A DNA stretch of 64,000 bases from NCBI RefSeq assembly GCF_963677575.1, contig NZ_OY782038.1:5565241-5629240 (forward strand), written 5' to 3'. The DNA comes from an uncultured Draconibacterium sp. Its GTDB lineage: Bacteria > Bacteroidota > Bacteroidia > Bacteroidales > Prolixibacteraceae. Position numbers and translations under genes: made by a program. Below are positions 17,794 to 26,964 of the stretch, piece by piece. The stretch's first letter is position 1; the number at the start of each line of letters is the position of its first letter. The notes beneath the pieces were generated by a model. That model did no database searches, had not been told where the DNA came from, and was given only the letters and a program-made list of their open reading frames with translations.

Positions 17794-19071
17794 ATGAAAA
17801 GTAATGCAGACAATACAAAGGTAAGCCTGTTTATGTGGCTGGTTTTAGGAGCTTTAATGGCTTTTACCTCGCTGTCGACTGATATTTACCTGCCGGCAAT
17901 GCCACAAATGCAACTCGATTTGCAGGGCGATATCGAACTTACAGTAACCGGTTTTCTGATTGGGTTTGCTATTGCACAGATTATCTGGGGCCCTATAAGC
18001 GACCGTTACGGACGAAAGATGCCGCTTGTAGTCGGTTTGATTTTATTTGTCATCGGTTCTATCGGTTGTGCATTTTCTGAGAACATTGCTCAAATCCTGT
18101 TTGCCCGCGTAGTTCAGGCTTTGGGAGCTTGTGTTGGTCCAATGCTTTCGCGCGCTATGGTGCGCGATATGCTTGAAAGAACCAAGGCTGCCGAGATGCT
18201 TTCTACATTAATGATTCTGATGGCACTCGCACCTATCTTCGGTCCATTGGTTGGAGGGCAGATTCTAAAGTTTAGCTCGTGGCAGAGTATCTTTTGGTTA
18301 CTTGTTATTATTGGCGCTGTAATGCTTTTAAGCATGAAAAAGCTACCTGAGACATTACCAAAAGAAAAACGCCAAAATACCTCGTTGTGGAATGCTTTTA
18401 AAAAATATGGCGTTCTTCTCCGAAACCGAAAATTTATGGCTTACACGCTTTGTGTATCGTTTTTCTACGTAGGCGTTTATGCATTTGTGGCCGGTTCACC
18501 CGAGGTGTATATCACCTATTTTGGTGTAGATCCGGAACATTATGGGTGGTTGTTTGCTTTGAATGTTTTTGGTATAGTTACATTAAGTTTTGCCAACCGT
18601 ATTTTGGTGCGGAAGTACAGCCTCGATTTTCTGTTACGAGTAGCAACAGCAATTGCAATGATTGCCGGATTGGTGTTAGTGGCTACAGTAAAATGGCAAA
18701 TCGGAGGTATTTACGGTGTCATAATTCCTGTGTTTTTCTTTTTCTCGATGAATGGAATAGTTGCTGCAACAACAACTGCTGCGGCTCTTGATAAAGTTCC
18801 GGAGATGGCCGGTGCTGCCGCGGCATTGCTAGGATCGTTGCAATACGGCAGCGGAATACTATCAACACTTTTACTCACTTTTTTTGGCGACAGTGAAGGT
18901 TCTCCATGGACAATGAGTTGGATTATTGCCGTTTTCGCAGTTGCTTCTGCCGGAACAATGTTATTCAGAAGTCTTTTTGGTTTGTTGCCTATTGAAATAA
19001 AACGAGCTCCGAAAGAACCCGGAAAAGCTTTTGCCATTTACCGGACATCGTGGGGGAATAGAAAGAGATAG
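17794..19071 (+). CDS. Bcr/CflA-family MFS multidrug efflux transporter
   Basis: The start at 17794 (MKSNADNTKVSLFMW) leaves a short cytoplasmic tail before helix 1, as in the family; the frame also runs from ATGs at 17701 and 17761. The protein of about 425 residues has twelve predicted helices. Bcr/CflA hallmarks are STDIYLPAMPQM at the end of helix 1, the loop motif GPISDRYGRKMPLV between helices 2 and 3, and LFARVVQALGACVGPMLSRAMVRD in helices 4-5. It would export drugs or small metabolites using the proton gradient in the inner membrane. It is preceded by a 17-bp palindrome that may be its operator. The convergent AraC gene follows 98 bp downstream. Confidence 0.92.
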   Translation: MKSNADNTKVSLFMWLVLGALMAFTSLSTDIYLPAMPQMQLDLQGDIELTVTGFLIGFAIAQIIWGPISDRYGRKMPLVVGLILFVIGSIGCAFSENIAQILFARVVQALGACVGPMLSRAMVRDMLERTKAAEMLSTLMILMALAPIFGPLVGGQILKFSSWQSIFWLLVIIGAVMLLSMKKLPETLPKEKRQNTSLWNAFKKYGVLLRNRKFMAYTLCVSFFYVGVYAFVAGSPEVYITYFGVDPEHYGWLFALNVFGIVTLSFANRILVRKYSLDFLLRVATAIAMIAGLVLVATVKWQIGGIYGVIIPVFFFFSMNGIVAATTTAAALDKVPEMAGAAAALLGSLQYGSGILSTLLLTFFGDSEGSPWTMSWIIAVFAVASAGTMLFRSLFGLLPIEIKRAPKEPGKAFAIYRTSWGNRKR

Positions 19072-19169
19072 ATTTCTGTAATAGGTGTTCTCATTTTACT
19101 GAACATCATTTATTTCGAGAAAATGAAATATTGTGTATCGGAAAATTAAGTTTTGTGTTAGATATTTAT

Positions 19170-20093
19170 TTATTTCTCTGATTTGTTCATTTTGGTGAAC
19201 GTTCCCGGACTTGACCCAATGTGTTTTGTGAAAATTCGCGTGAAATAATATTGATCGCTATAACCAAGTCGGTAGGCCACTTCTTTTATTTTTAAGGATT
19301 GACTGATCAGAAGGCGTATTGCCTCCTGCATTTTAAGGTTAATAAAATAGTCCATTGGCGAAGTGCCCGTTTTGTTTCTAAAGATTTTGGTGAGGTGTGA
19401 TTCCGATAATTTTACATGATCAGATATATCTGAAATCTTTATTGTTGCATTAATATTTTGTTGCATAAAAAAGATGGCTTGATCAACCGGATTGGTTCCC
19501 CGGTGTCCTTTTGCAGCCCTGTAAGTTTCAATATAAAAGAATGAAGCCAGCAAACTGTTAAGGCTGAGGTTGGCATAATTTATATTTTCACGTGAGAAAC
19601 CCGATTCAAGCGTTGTTAAACACTCATTGAATTGCTTAATTCTATCATCAATTCTTGATTTACTTGATTGTTTTATGTTGTTAACCTTTCCAAAGTGTTC
19701 TTCAAAATAGGAGCTTCGTTCGCCTTCGAAATGTAACCAGTAAATCGACCACGGATTTGTTTTCGAGGCCCAATAGGTGTGTGCTTTATGCGAAGGAATT
19801 ACAAAATAGCTGTTGGCTTGCAGGTTATGTTCTTTATTATCTATAGAGATTGTTCCATTACCATCGATACAATAAATTAATATGTGATCCTGAATACCTT
19901 TGCTCCTTTTGCGAAAGTGATGTTTTGCATGTGGATAAAATCCAATGGCGGTGATAAAGAGCCCGTTTATTAAAGGATTATCTTTAATGTTTTTCAGTTG
20001 TCGTTTTGATAGTACAACACTTCTGTCGCCGGTAAAATTGTCAGGTTTCCCATCAATTGGCACTGTCAGGTTCATGTCTGTTTCTATGTTCAT
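19170..20093 (-). CDS. AraC-family transcriptional regulator with cupin sensor domain
   Basis: The 307-residue protein has an N-terminal cupin-type ligand domain (about residues 60-190; ILIYCIDGNGTISI, NSYFVIPSHKAHTYWA) and a C-terminal AraC DNA-binding domain with two helix-turn-helix units. The first spans KISDISDHVKLSESHLTKIF and the second KIKEVAYRLGYSDQYYFTRI, ending GSSPGTFTKM. It is transcribed divergently from the SusC/SusD pair at 20486-25057, with 392 bp between, so it is the probable local regulator of locus A. AraC proteins of this layout (RhaS/RhaR-like) often sense a free sugar, which would fit the rhamnose mutarotase relic at the far end of the locus; that link is inference. 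Confidence 0.9.
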   Translation of the reverse strand: MNIETDMNLTVPIDGKPDNFTGDRSVVLSKRQLKNIKDNPLINGLFITAIGFYPHAKHHFRKRSKGIQDHILIYCIDGNGTISIDNKEHNLQANSYFVIPSHKAHTYWASKTNPWSIYWLHFEGERSSYFEEHFGKVNNIKQSSKSRIDDRIKQFNECLTTLESGFSRENINYANLSLNSLLASFFYIETYRAAKGHRGTNPVDQAIFFMQQNINATIKISDISDHVKLSESHLTKIFRNKTGTSPMDYFINLKMQEAIRLLISQSLKIKEVAYRLGYSDQYYFTRIFTKHIGSSPGTFTKMNKSEK

Positions 20094-20485
20094 CAGAATC
20101 TATTTACTTATGTCGCTTAATGATGTGTAAATAATCAGATTGTCAAAAAAATAGGTTTGTTAAAAAATCTTATAGCATAAAAATAATGCATTTTTCTCTT
20201 TTTATGCCATTTTGAGCTATTTATTTTAATAATCTACAAATGTTCATATAGTCAATGTGTTATGGGTTTTAGTAATCTGTATTTATTATATATGATTGTA
20301 TGTATTAGTAAAATAATATTATTATTTCTTTTTTGTGTTGTGTCGTATAATTAATGTAATAAAGTGAAATAAAAATCGAATAGTCTAAAAAAATGTAAAA
20401 TTATCCATTTACTCCGTCTTCTTATCTGCGTAATTTTGTACCTGTTATTTTGAATAAATAAAACTTAAAAAAAATCTTAAAGCTT
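20094..20485. other. Divergent regulatory region between AraC gene and susC
   Basis: This very AT-rich region has no gene. The susC promoter is at 20408-20438. The remaining 300 bp would hold the AraC promoter and operator, but I find no clear repeat pair to name as the binding site. Confidence 0.6.
20408..20438 (+). promoter_or_regulatory. Bacteroidota promoter for the locus A SusC/SusD pair
   Basis: TAATTTTG (20431-20438) matches TAnnTTTG. A TTTA box (20408-20411) sits 19 bp upstream in the -33 position, one base from TTTG. The predicted leader is about 40 bases. The imperfect -33 box would suit activator dependence. Confidence 0.6.
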
Positions 20486-23400
20486 ATGAGAAGAAAATTA
20501 AAATCGGTAAGTCTATGTATAATAGTAGTGTTGCTAGCTACCTTATCATGGGCTCAAGAAAAGAGCATTAGCGGAACAGTTTTGGATAACATTGGAGACC
20601 CCATGCCAGGAGTAACTGTGGCTGTAAAGGGTACCAGTGCCGGAACTATTACTTCTGTTGATGGAACATTTAGTCTTCCTGGTGTTCAGCAGGATGACAT
20701 TCTGGTGTTTTCATTTGTTGGAATGATTCCCCAGGAGATCACTGTTGGTAATCAAAGCATTATTAATGTAGTTTTAGAGCAAAGTGTTATCGGTCTGGAA
20801 GAAGTAGTTGCAATTGGTTATGGTACCGTTAAAAAATCGGACCTGACTGGTGCTGTTGGTACTTTAAAAGGTGATGAATTAGACCAGCAGGTTAATACTA
20901 ATGTTGGTGCAGCTATGCAAGGGAAGATAGCAGGTGTTGTTGTTGAAACAGCTGGAGGAGATCCTGGATCTGGTGTGCGTATGCAAATTAGGGGGGCCGG
21001 TTCTTTAAATAATGTAAATCCGTTAATAATTGTAGATGGAATTGCTGTTGAGTCGATGAATAACCTAAGCCCTCAGGACATCGAATCGATACAGGTGTTA
21101 AAAGATGCTTCTTCGGCTGCAATTTATGGATCGCGTGCATCTAATGGTGTAATCCTTATTTCAACTAAATCTGGTGCTTCTGGTGAGCTGAAAATAAATG
21201 TTAGTGCAGATTATGGAATTCAGTATATTGGTAAAAAGTTAGACCTGTTAACAACTGATGAATGGATTAAAGTGAATAATGCAGCACGGGATGCCGGAGG
21301 TATGGAGCGGCTTGAAATTGCTACAAATCCTGAAGTGCCTGGTGCCGGAATCGATTGGCAGGATGAAATATATCGACCTGCCTCCAGTCAGAACTATAGT
21401 ATTGGAGTAAGTGGAGGATCTGAAAACTTGAAGTACAACTTATCTCTGGGATATCTTGACCAGGAGGGGATTGTAGAAACATCAAATTATAATCGTCTTA
21501 ATATGCGTGTTAAGACAGATATGACAAAAGGTAAACTTAAACTTGGAGAAACCTTCATTTTTTCTACTGAAGAAAAACAAAATATTAACAACCTTGGAGG
21601 ACAAGGAGGGTCAGCAGTATCAGCTGCAACTATGATGATTCCGGCTTTTAAGATTTATGATGAATCAGCAGTAGGAGGTTATGCCGGAGCCTGGGGACCA
21701 GTAATGGATGTCTTCAATCCGGTTGCTGGCTTAGATTTGTTTGATGATCAAAATGAATATTACAAACTACTTGCTAACCTTTATGGAGAGTATGAATTTA
21801 TTGATGGCCTTAAGTATAAATTGAGTGTAGGGGCAACCATAAATGAGACAAAAGGGTATAGCTACCGACCAAGGTATGTAGTTGGAAGCATTTTCAGAAA
21901 TGATAAGACGAGTTTGAATGAATCAAGTGGTATGTCGAAGTACTGGCAAGTAGAGAATACTTTGTCGTATAATAAGGAGTTTGGAAAACACTCAATAAAT
22001 GCTGTAGTTGGCCAAACATCCTATAAATACCTGTATCGTCAGATTTCAGGATCTAAAAAAGCGATGCCAGATGGAATTAGAGTCCTTGATGCCGGATCGG
22101 ATGAAGCGAACTCTGCTGGTTACGAAAATGAAAATACCTTGTTATCATATCTTGGTCGTGTAATCTACTCTTACGACAACCGTTATATTTTAACGGCAAC
22201 ATACAGACGAGATGGATCTTCAAGGTTTAGCGATAATAATCGCTGGGGTAATTTCCCTTCTATTTCGCTGGCTTGGAATGTTGCTAACGAAGAGTTCTTT
22301 AAAGACTTGGGAACTTCGATTACCCAATTAAAGCTTAGAGGAAGTTACGGTATTCTTGGAAACCAGGAAATTGGAGATTATCAGTACATGGGGCTGATAA
22401 CTTCTGCAATTAGTTATACAACTGGTAATCCCAGTACGCTTTGGGTTGGAAATATTCAGACTGATTATCCGGCAACCGGGTTAAAATGGGAGTCGACCGC
22501 AACATCGAATATTGGTGTAGATTTAGGCATGTGGTCTGGTAAGTTTAATGTTGTTCTTGATTATTTCAGGAAGAAAACAACAGACGTTTTATTGCGGGTG
22601 CCAATTCCATTATCTGTTGGTGCAGGTTCCGATCCTTATAGTAATGCCGGGGAAATTGCCAATAATGGTTTTGAAGCAGCAGTAACATACAATGGACAGG
22701 TTCGTGATTTTAATTTCTCAGTAACCGGTACACTTACTGCTGTAGATAATGAGGTTCGTTCGTTAAGTACTGGTAGCCAGTTGATATCCGGAGGAACTGC
22801 CTCGCATCATGGATCGGCAGTTACATATACACAAGAAGGATATCCTTTATACTCATTTTTCCTGATAAAAACCGATGGATTATTTCGTAGTGTAGAAGAG
22901 GTGAATGCCCATAGTAAAGATGGAGAATTAATTCAGCCGAATGCTGTTCCGGGCGACATACGATTTGTAGACGCAAACAATGATGGTACTATTGATGGTA
23001 ACGACCGTCAGTATTGCGGTAGCCCATTTCCTGATTTCTCTTATGGATTGAGAATGGAAGCAAATTGGAAGAATCTCGATTTCAGCCTTTTCTTTCAGGG
23101 AACACAGGGAAATAAAATCTATAATGGTTTTAATACCTACCTGGAAGCGGCCAGGGTAAATACAAATTATCTGAGCACAACACTTAATTCGTATACATTT
23201 AATCCTGATTCCGATTTTCCGCGTTTAGATATGGCTGATCCCAATGGAAATGGAGTGGATAACAGCGACCGTTACCTGGAAGACGGATCATATTTCAGGT
23301 TAAAAACACTTCAGATCGGATATACATTTCCGGAATCAATTCTAAATAAAGTGGCAATTAGTAATCTACGACTTTATCTTGCTGCCGAGAATTTGTTTAC

Positions 23401-23524
23401 CATTTCTGATTATTCAGGTTATAACCCGGATATTGGTGGTAACGGATTAAGTTCAAGAGGTGTTGATTTCAGGGTATATCCATTGAATAAATCGTACCAC
23501 ATCGGATTACAATTAAACTTCTAA
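20486..23524 (+). CDS. SusC-like TonB-dependent transporter
   Basis: The 1012-residue protein has a Sec signal ending LSWAQ and a carboxypeptidase-like Ig domain (SISGTVLDNIGDPMPGVTV, about residues 27-100). The SusC TonB-box region EEVVAIGYGTVKKSDLTGAV follows, then a plug with VRMQIRGAGSLNN, PLIIVDGIAV and DIESIQVLKDASSAAIYGSR. The rest is a barrel ending SYHIGLQLNF. It forms the outer-membrane channel under the SusD lipoprotein encoded 18 bp downstream and imports oligosaccharides with energy from TonB. It opens locus A, directly behind the promoter at 20408. The glycan imported cannot be read from the sequence. Confidence 0.96.
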   Translation: MRRKLKSVSLCIIVVLLATLSWAQEKSISGTVLDNIGDPMPGVTVAVKGTSAGTITSVDGTFSLPGVQQDDILVFSFVGMIPQEITVGNQSIINVVLEQSVIGLEEVVAIGYGTVKKSDLTGAVGTLKGDELDQQVNTNVGAAMQGKIAGVVVETAGGDPGSGVRMQIRGAGSLNNVNPLIIVDGIAVESMNNLSPQDIESIQVLKDASSAAIYGSRASNGVILISTKSGASGELKINVSADYGIQYIGKKLDLLTTDEWIKVNNAARDAGGMERLEIATNPEVPGAGIDWQDEIYRPASSQNYSIGVSGGSENLKYNLSLGYLDQEGIVETSNYNRLNMRVKTDMTKGKLKLGETFIFSTEEKQNINNLGGQGGSAVSAATMMIPAFKIYDESAVGGYAGAWGPVMDVFNPVAGLDLFDDQNEYYKLLANLYGEYEFIDGLKYKLSVGATINETKGYSYRPRYVVGSIFRNDKTSLNESSGMSKYWQVENTLSYNKEFGKHSINAVVGQTSYKYLYRQISGSKKAMPDGIRVLDAGSDEANSAGYENENTLLSYLGRVIYSYDNRYILTATYRRDGSSRFSDNNRWGNFPSISLAWNVANEEFFKDLGTSITQLKLRGSYGILGNQEIGDYQYMGLITSAISYTTGNPSTLWVGNIQTDYPATGLKWESTATSNIGVDLGMWSGKFNVVLDYFRKKTTDVLLRVPIPLSVGAGSDPYSNAGEIANNGFEAAVTYNGQVRDFNFSVTGTLTAVDNEVRSLSTGSQLISGGTASHHGSAVTYTQEGYPLYSFFLIKTDGLFRSVEEVNAHSKDGELIQPNAVPGDIRFVDANNDGTIDGNDRQYCGSPFPDFSYGLRMEANWKNLDFSLFFQGTQGNKIYNGFNTYLEAARVNTNYLSTTLNSYTFNPDSDFPRLDMADPNGNGVDNSDRYLEDGSYFRLKTLQIGYTFPESILNKVAISNLRLYLAAENLFTISDYSGYNPDIGGNGLSSRGVDFRVYPLNKSYHIGLQLNF

Positions 23525-23542
23525 AACTATAATAAGACAGAT

Positions 23543-25057
23543 ATGAAAACGAAATATTATATATTAATAATCGCAATATTTGGGTTAACCGCTTGTTCCG
23601 AAAGTTTTCTGGAACTGGACAATCCAAATAAAGTAACTTCAAATGCCTATTGGCAAACTGAGGCCGATCTTGAGGCAGGGCTTGCAACAACTTATAACTC
23701 ATTGGTTGATGATTATAACGGACATTGGGGAGTAGTTGCATTGGAATTGAAAGAAGGCCGTACTGAAAATTTCCAGATAAGAAATGATGTGAGAGGACGT
23801 TACGATGTTTCTACTTACCAAAATACAATTAGTACTGGTCAAACAGCGAATTTTTACAAAGGTTGTTATACCGGTATATTCAGAGCGAACCAGGTAATTC
23901 ATTTTGCCGATCAGGTTCAGGATATTACTGAGGGCAAAAGGACAGAATTAATTGCTGAAGCTAAGTTTATAAGAGGTCTTCAATATTTTATTCTTGTAAA
24001 TGATTTTGGTGCAGTACCACTAATTACTGAACTGGCAGAATCAACAGAAGATTATTTTAAAGAAAAGGCAACAATGGAGCAGATTTGGGATCAGGTGTTC
24101 AGTGATCTGGAAGCAGCCAAAGCCAGTTTGCCTGTTACTTGGCCTGATGATCAATTGGGAAGAGCTACCAAAGGTGCTGCAATTGGATTTTTGGGAAGAG
24201 CTTATTTATATAGAGGTGAATGGTCACAAGCTGCATCTGAGTTAAGTGAACTTGTAAATAATGAAAGTCAATACGGATACGGTTTGATGGATAATTTTGC
24301 TAACAATTTTGTAGTGGAACACGAAAATAGTATTGAGTCTGTTTTTGAGTTGCAGTACAGCTTCGAAGGTGGACCCGATATTTGGACGGGTAATCCTGCC
24401 AATAAATCACGTTCAACATTTATTGCACAAGAATGTGCTCCGGGTGAAGTTGGAGGATGGTTTGAATTGTATCCGACTAAAGTATTATTGGATGCTATGT
24501 TGGAAGAAAAGACTATTGATGGAGATTTCGATCCACGTGCATTGGCAACTTTGGCTTGGGATTACCCGGGATCTGTTTTCTACCAGAAAGAGTTTGGTGC
24601 AACTTATGGAAGCGATGCTGTTTGGTTGCGTAAAAACCAAAATTGGTGGAATGCAAATGAAGGGGATTGGAAATCAGAATTGAACGAAAAGGGAATGCGC
24701 TATTCTGATGTTTTGCTAATGTTGGCAGAGGCTTATACTATGGATGGACAGGTTAGTGCTGCCGCTCCATTAGTTCAACGTGTTCGTTCGCGCGCAAATC
24801 TTGTTGATAAAGAAACTGAGATGACAGGATGGAGTTCTTCTCAAATGATGGAAGAAATTATGCATCAGCGTAATGTGGAGTTTGCTAGAGAAGGTTTGCA
24901 TTTTTACGATCTACGGCGCTGGGGAACATTAGAAAACGTAATTACATCCAGCGCAGTGGAAGGATATTCAAATTATACATCCAAATATGAATATTATCCA
25001 ATCCCAGAGAGTGAATTGGAAAATAATCCAAATATGACCCAAAATGATCCTTGGTAG
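23543..25057 (+). CDS. SusD/RagB-like glycan-binding lipoprotein
   Basis: The 504-residue protein has a lipoprotein signal with Cys at about residue 18 (FGLTACSES), followed by the usual FLELDNPNKVTSNAYWQTEADLEAG entry, read here in two blocks (FLELDNPNKV and AYWQTEADLEAG). TPR-like helices support the binding face (AEAKFIRGLQYFILVNDFG, GAAIGFLGRAYLYRGEW), and the C-terminal domain contains QRNVEFAREGLHFYDLRRWG. It caps the SusC channel as the surface binding lid. It is followed after 21 bp by a perfect terminator hairpin, so the SusC/SusD transcript probably ends here, separate from the sugar porter and hydrolases. Confidence 0.95.
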   Translation: MKTKYYILIIAIFGLTACSESFLELDNPNKVTSNAYWQTEADLEAGLATTYNSLVDDYNGHWGVVALELKEGRTENFQIRNDVRGRYDVSTYQNTISTGQTANFYKGCYTGIFRANQVIHFADQVQDITEGKRTELIAEAKFIRGLQYFILVNDFGAVPLITELAESTEDYFKEKATMEQIWDQVFSDLEAAKASLPVTWPDDQLGRATKGAAIGFLGRAYLYRGEWSQAASELSELVNNESQYGYGLMDNFANNFVVEHENSIESVFELQYSFEGGPDIWTGNPANKSRSTFIAQECAPGEVGGWFELYPTKVLLDAMLEEKTIDGDFDPRALATLAWDYPGSVFYQKEFGATYGSDAVWLRKNQNWWNANEGDWKSELNEKGMRYSDVLLMLAEAYTMDGQVSAAAPLVQRVRSRANLVDKETEMTGWSSSQMMEEIMHQRNVEFAREGLHFYDLRRWGTLENVITSSAVEGYSNYTSKYEYYPIPESELENNPNMTQNDPW

Positions 25058-25078
25058 TCATTTATAGTTTAGTTAGAT

Positions 25079-25107
25079 ATCCAGGGAGAATTCTCCCTGG
25101 ATTTTTA
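25079..25107 (+). terminator. Rho-independent terminator after susD
   Basis: ATCCAGGGAG and CTCCCTGGAT form a perfect 10-bp stem with a four-base AATT loop, followed by TTTT. It is the strongest terminator in the window. Confidence 0.92.
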
Positions 25108-25157
25108 TAATCGCAAAAATTATTCAAAACATTCATACAGCCTAATAGACTATCCTA

Positions 25158-25392
25158 ATGAGATCAACCTATTTTATTTTTCTTGATACTATCATCATGT
25201 TCTTCTGATGATTCATTTAATATTGATCTTTCTGGGGAATGGCAATTCAGGATGGATCCCGAAGATGAAGGAATTGATGAAAAATGGTTCAGTCAACAAC
25301 TCCCGGAAATTGTAAAACTCCCGGGGTCAATGACCATTAACAGAAAGGGAAATCCGGTTGGTTATAACACTAAGTGGACCGCTAATGTGTAG
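25158..25392 (+). pseudogene. N-terminal stub of a third GH2-type lipoprotein, frameshifted and truncated
   Basis: From 25183 the frame reads ILSSCSSDDSF, then IDLSGEWQFRMDPEDEGI, EKWFSQ, KLPGSM and YNTKWT. It aligns block by block with the first 75 residues of the GH2-type lipoprotein at 26965 (LSSCSSE, IDLRGKWQFRIDTLDNGI, EEWFSQ, NLPGSM, LNTKWTGG) and stops at 25392. The natural ATG at 25158 (MRSTYFIF) is one base out of frame; removing one T from the run at 25176-25181 joins the two into a proper lipoprotein signal. No remainder of the gene follows. The 170 bp up to the sugar porter contains an unrecognised open frame ending in a TAG that abuts the porter ATG. Confidence 0.85.
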
Positions 25393-25564
25393 CAAAAGTT
25401 TGAAGAAAGAAAGCAATAAGAGAGTTATTTGCTTAGAATAAAGGATTTTACTATAGTTTTATGGAGCTGAGAGGCTTTTGCTTGTGGAAAAAACAATCAT
25501 TCAATATGAAGCTAAGACTCAAAAGACTCAAACGATCTTGATCATACAGAAAAAATACGCATAG

Positions 25565-26953
25565 ATGAGCGATAAATTAAATACAAAGTACATATTCACC
25601 ATCTCAATGGTGTCGGCTATGGGAGGTCTACTTTTTGGTTACGACTGGGTAGTTATCGGAGGGGCAAAACCTTTTTACGAGCAGTTTTTTCATATCAGCC
25701 AAAGTCCTTTTTTACAGGGCTGGGCAATGAGTAGCGCACTTTTAGGGTGTTTGCTTGGCGCATTAACTTCAGGCGCATTTAGCGACCGGTTAGGACGAAA
25801 AAAGCTACTGATATTTTCAGCCTTTTTGTTTACGCTTTCGGCAATAGGTACGGGAGCAGCAAACAACTTTACCCCATTTATTATCTACCGCATTTTGGGT
25901 GGTATTGGCATCGGGCTGGCTTCTAATTTGTCGCCCATGTACATTGCCGAAGTGTCGCCGGCAGCAATGCGCGGAAAGTTTGTTTCGCTGAACCAGCTGA
26001 CCATTGTAATCGGGATTTTAGGGGCACAGATTGCCAACTGGCAAATTGCTCAACCGGTTCCGGAAGGTACAACGGCTGCCGAAATTCTGGCATCGTGGAA
26101 CGGACAAATGGCGTGGCGCTGGATGTTTTGGGCAGAGACTTTACCCGCAGGAGCATTTTTCCTACTTATGTTTATTGTGCCTGAAAGCCCGAGATGGCTG
26201 GCAAAAAATGGCAATGAAAATAAAGTGTTGAGTATTCTTGGAAAAATTGGTGGGAAAGAATACGCCCAAAAAGAATATAAAAGCATTCACGAAAACCTGG
26301 AACACGACGAAGGCCGGGTGAATTTTAAATTCCTGAATTCTCCGGGTATGCGCAAGATATTGTTGATAGGTATTGTCGTTGCTGCTTTCCAGCAGTGGTG
26401 CGGTATCAACGTTATTTTTAATTATGCACAGGAGGTATTTGCAGCAGCCGGATATGGCGTTTCCGATACGCTTTTCAATATTGTGGTTACCGGAAGTGTA
26501 AACCTCGTTTTTACTTTCGTGGCCATTTATACGGTTGACAAGTTAGGGCGCCGTGCGTTGATGATTCTTGGTTCAGCCGGATTGGCAGGAATTTACGCTT
26601 TAATGGGCGCCGGATATTATTTCCAGGTTACGGGATGGCCTTTGTTACTACTGGTGGTATTGGGAATTGCCTGTTACGCCATGTCGTTGGCTCCGGTTAC
26701 CTGGGTGGTTCTTTCAGAAATATTCCCGAACCGGATTCGTGGTGCAGCCATGTCATTTGCAACAGCATCGTTATGGATTGCAAGTTTCCTGTTAACCTAC
26801 ACATTTCCGTTGCTAAATTCAGCATTTGGCGCCTCTGGTACATTCTGGTTATACGGAATAATCTGTGCAGCAGGACTGCTGTTCATATACAAACGATTGC
26901 CCGAAACAAAAGGCAAATCATTAGAAGAAATTGAAGAGGAAATTTTAAACTAA
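25565..26953 (+). CDS. Sugar-porter-family MFS transporter (XylE-like)
   Basis: The 462-residue inner-membrane protein has twelve predicted helices and sugar-porter signatures: GGLLFGYDWVVIGGA in helix 1, SGAFSDRLGRKKLL between helices 2 and 3, PMYIAEVSPAAMRGK, a PESPRWL motif after helix 6, DKLGRRALM and the C-terminal PETKGKSLEEIE. It would take up a monosaccharide by proton symport after periplasmic hydrolysis. Its stop is 11 bp from the first GH2-type hydrolase, and short gaps continue through the DUF5107 and second GH2 genes, so it heads a five-part operon. Its ATG directly abuts a stop codon of the degenerate stretch upstream. Confidence 0.93.
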   Translation: MSDKLNTKYIFTISMVSAMGGLLFGYDWVVIGGAKPFYEQFFHISQSPFLQGWAMSSALLGCLLGALTSGAFSDRLGRKKLLIFSAFLFTLSAIGTGAANNFTPFIIYRILGGIGIGLASNLSPMYIAEVSPAAMRGKFVSLNQLTIVIGILGAQIANWQIAQPVPEGTTAAEILASWNGQMAWRWMFWAETLPAGAFFLLMFIVPESPRWLAKNGNENKVLSILGKIGGKEYAQKEYKSIHENLEHDEGRVNFKFLNSPGMRKILLIGIVVAAFQQWCGINVIFNYAQEVFAAAGYGVSDTLFNIVVTGSVNLVFTFVAIYTVDKLGRRALMILGSAGLAGIYALMGAGYYFQVTGWPLLLLVVLGIACYAMSLAPVTWVVLSEIFPNRIRGAAMSFATASLWIASFLLTYTFPLLNSAFGASGTFWLYGIICAAGLLFIYKRLPETKGKSLEEIEEEILN

Positions 26954-26964
26954 TTGCTTGAAAA

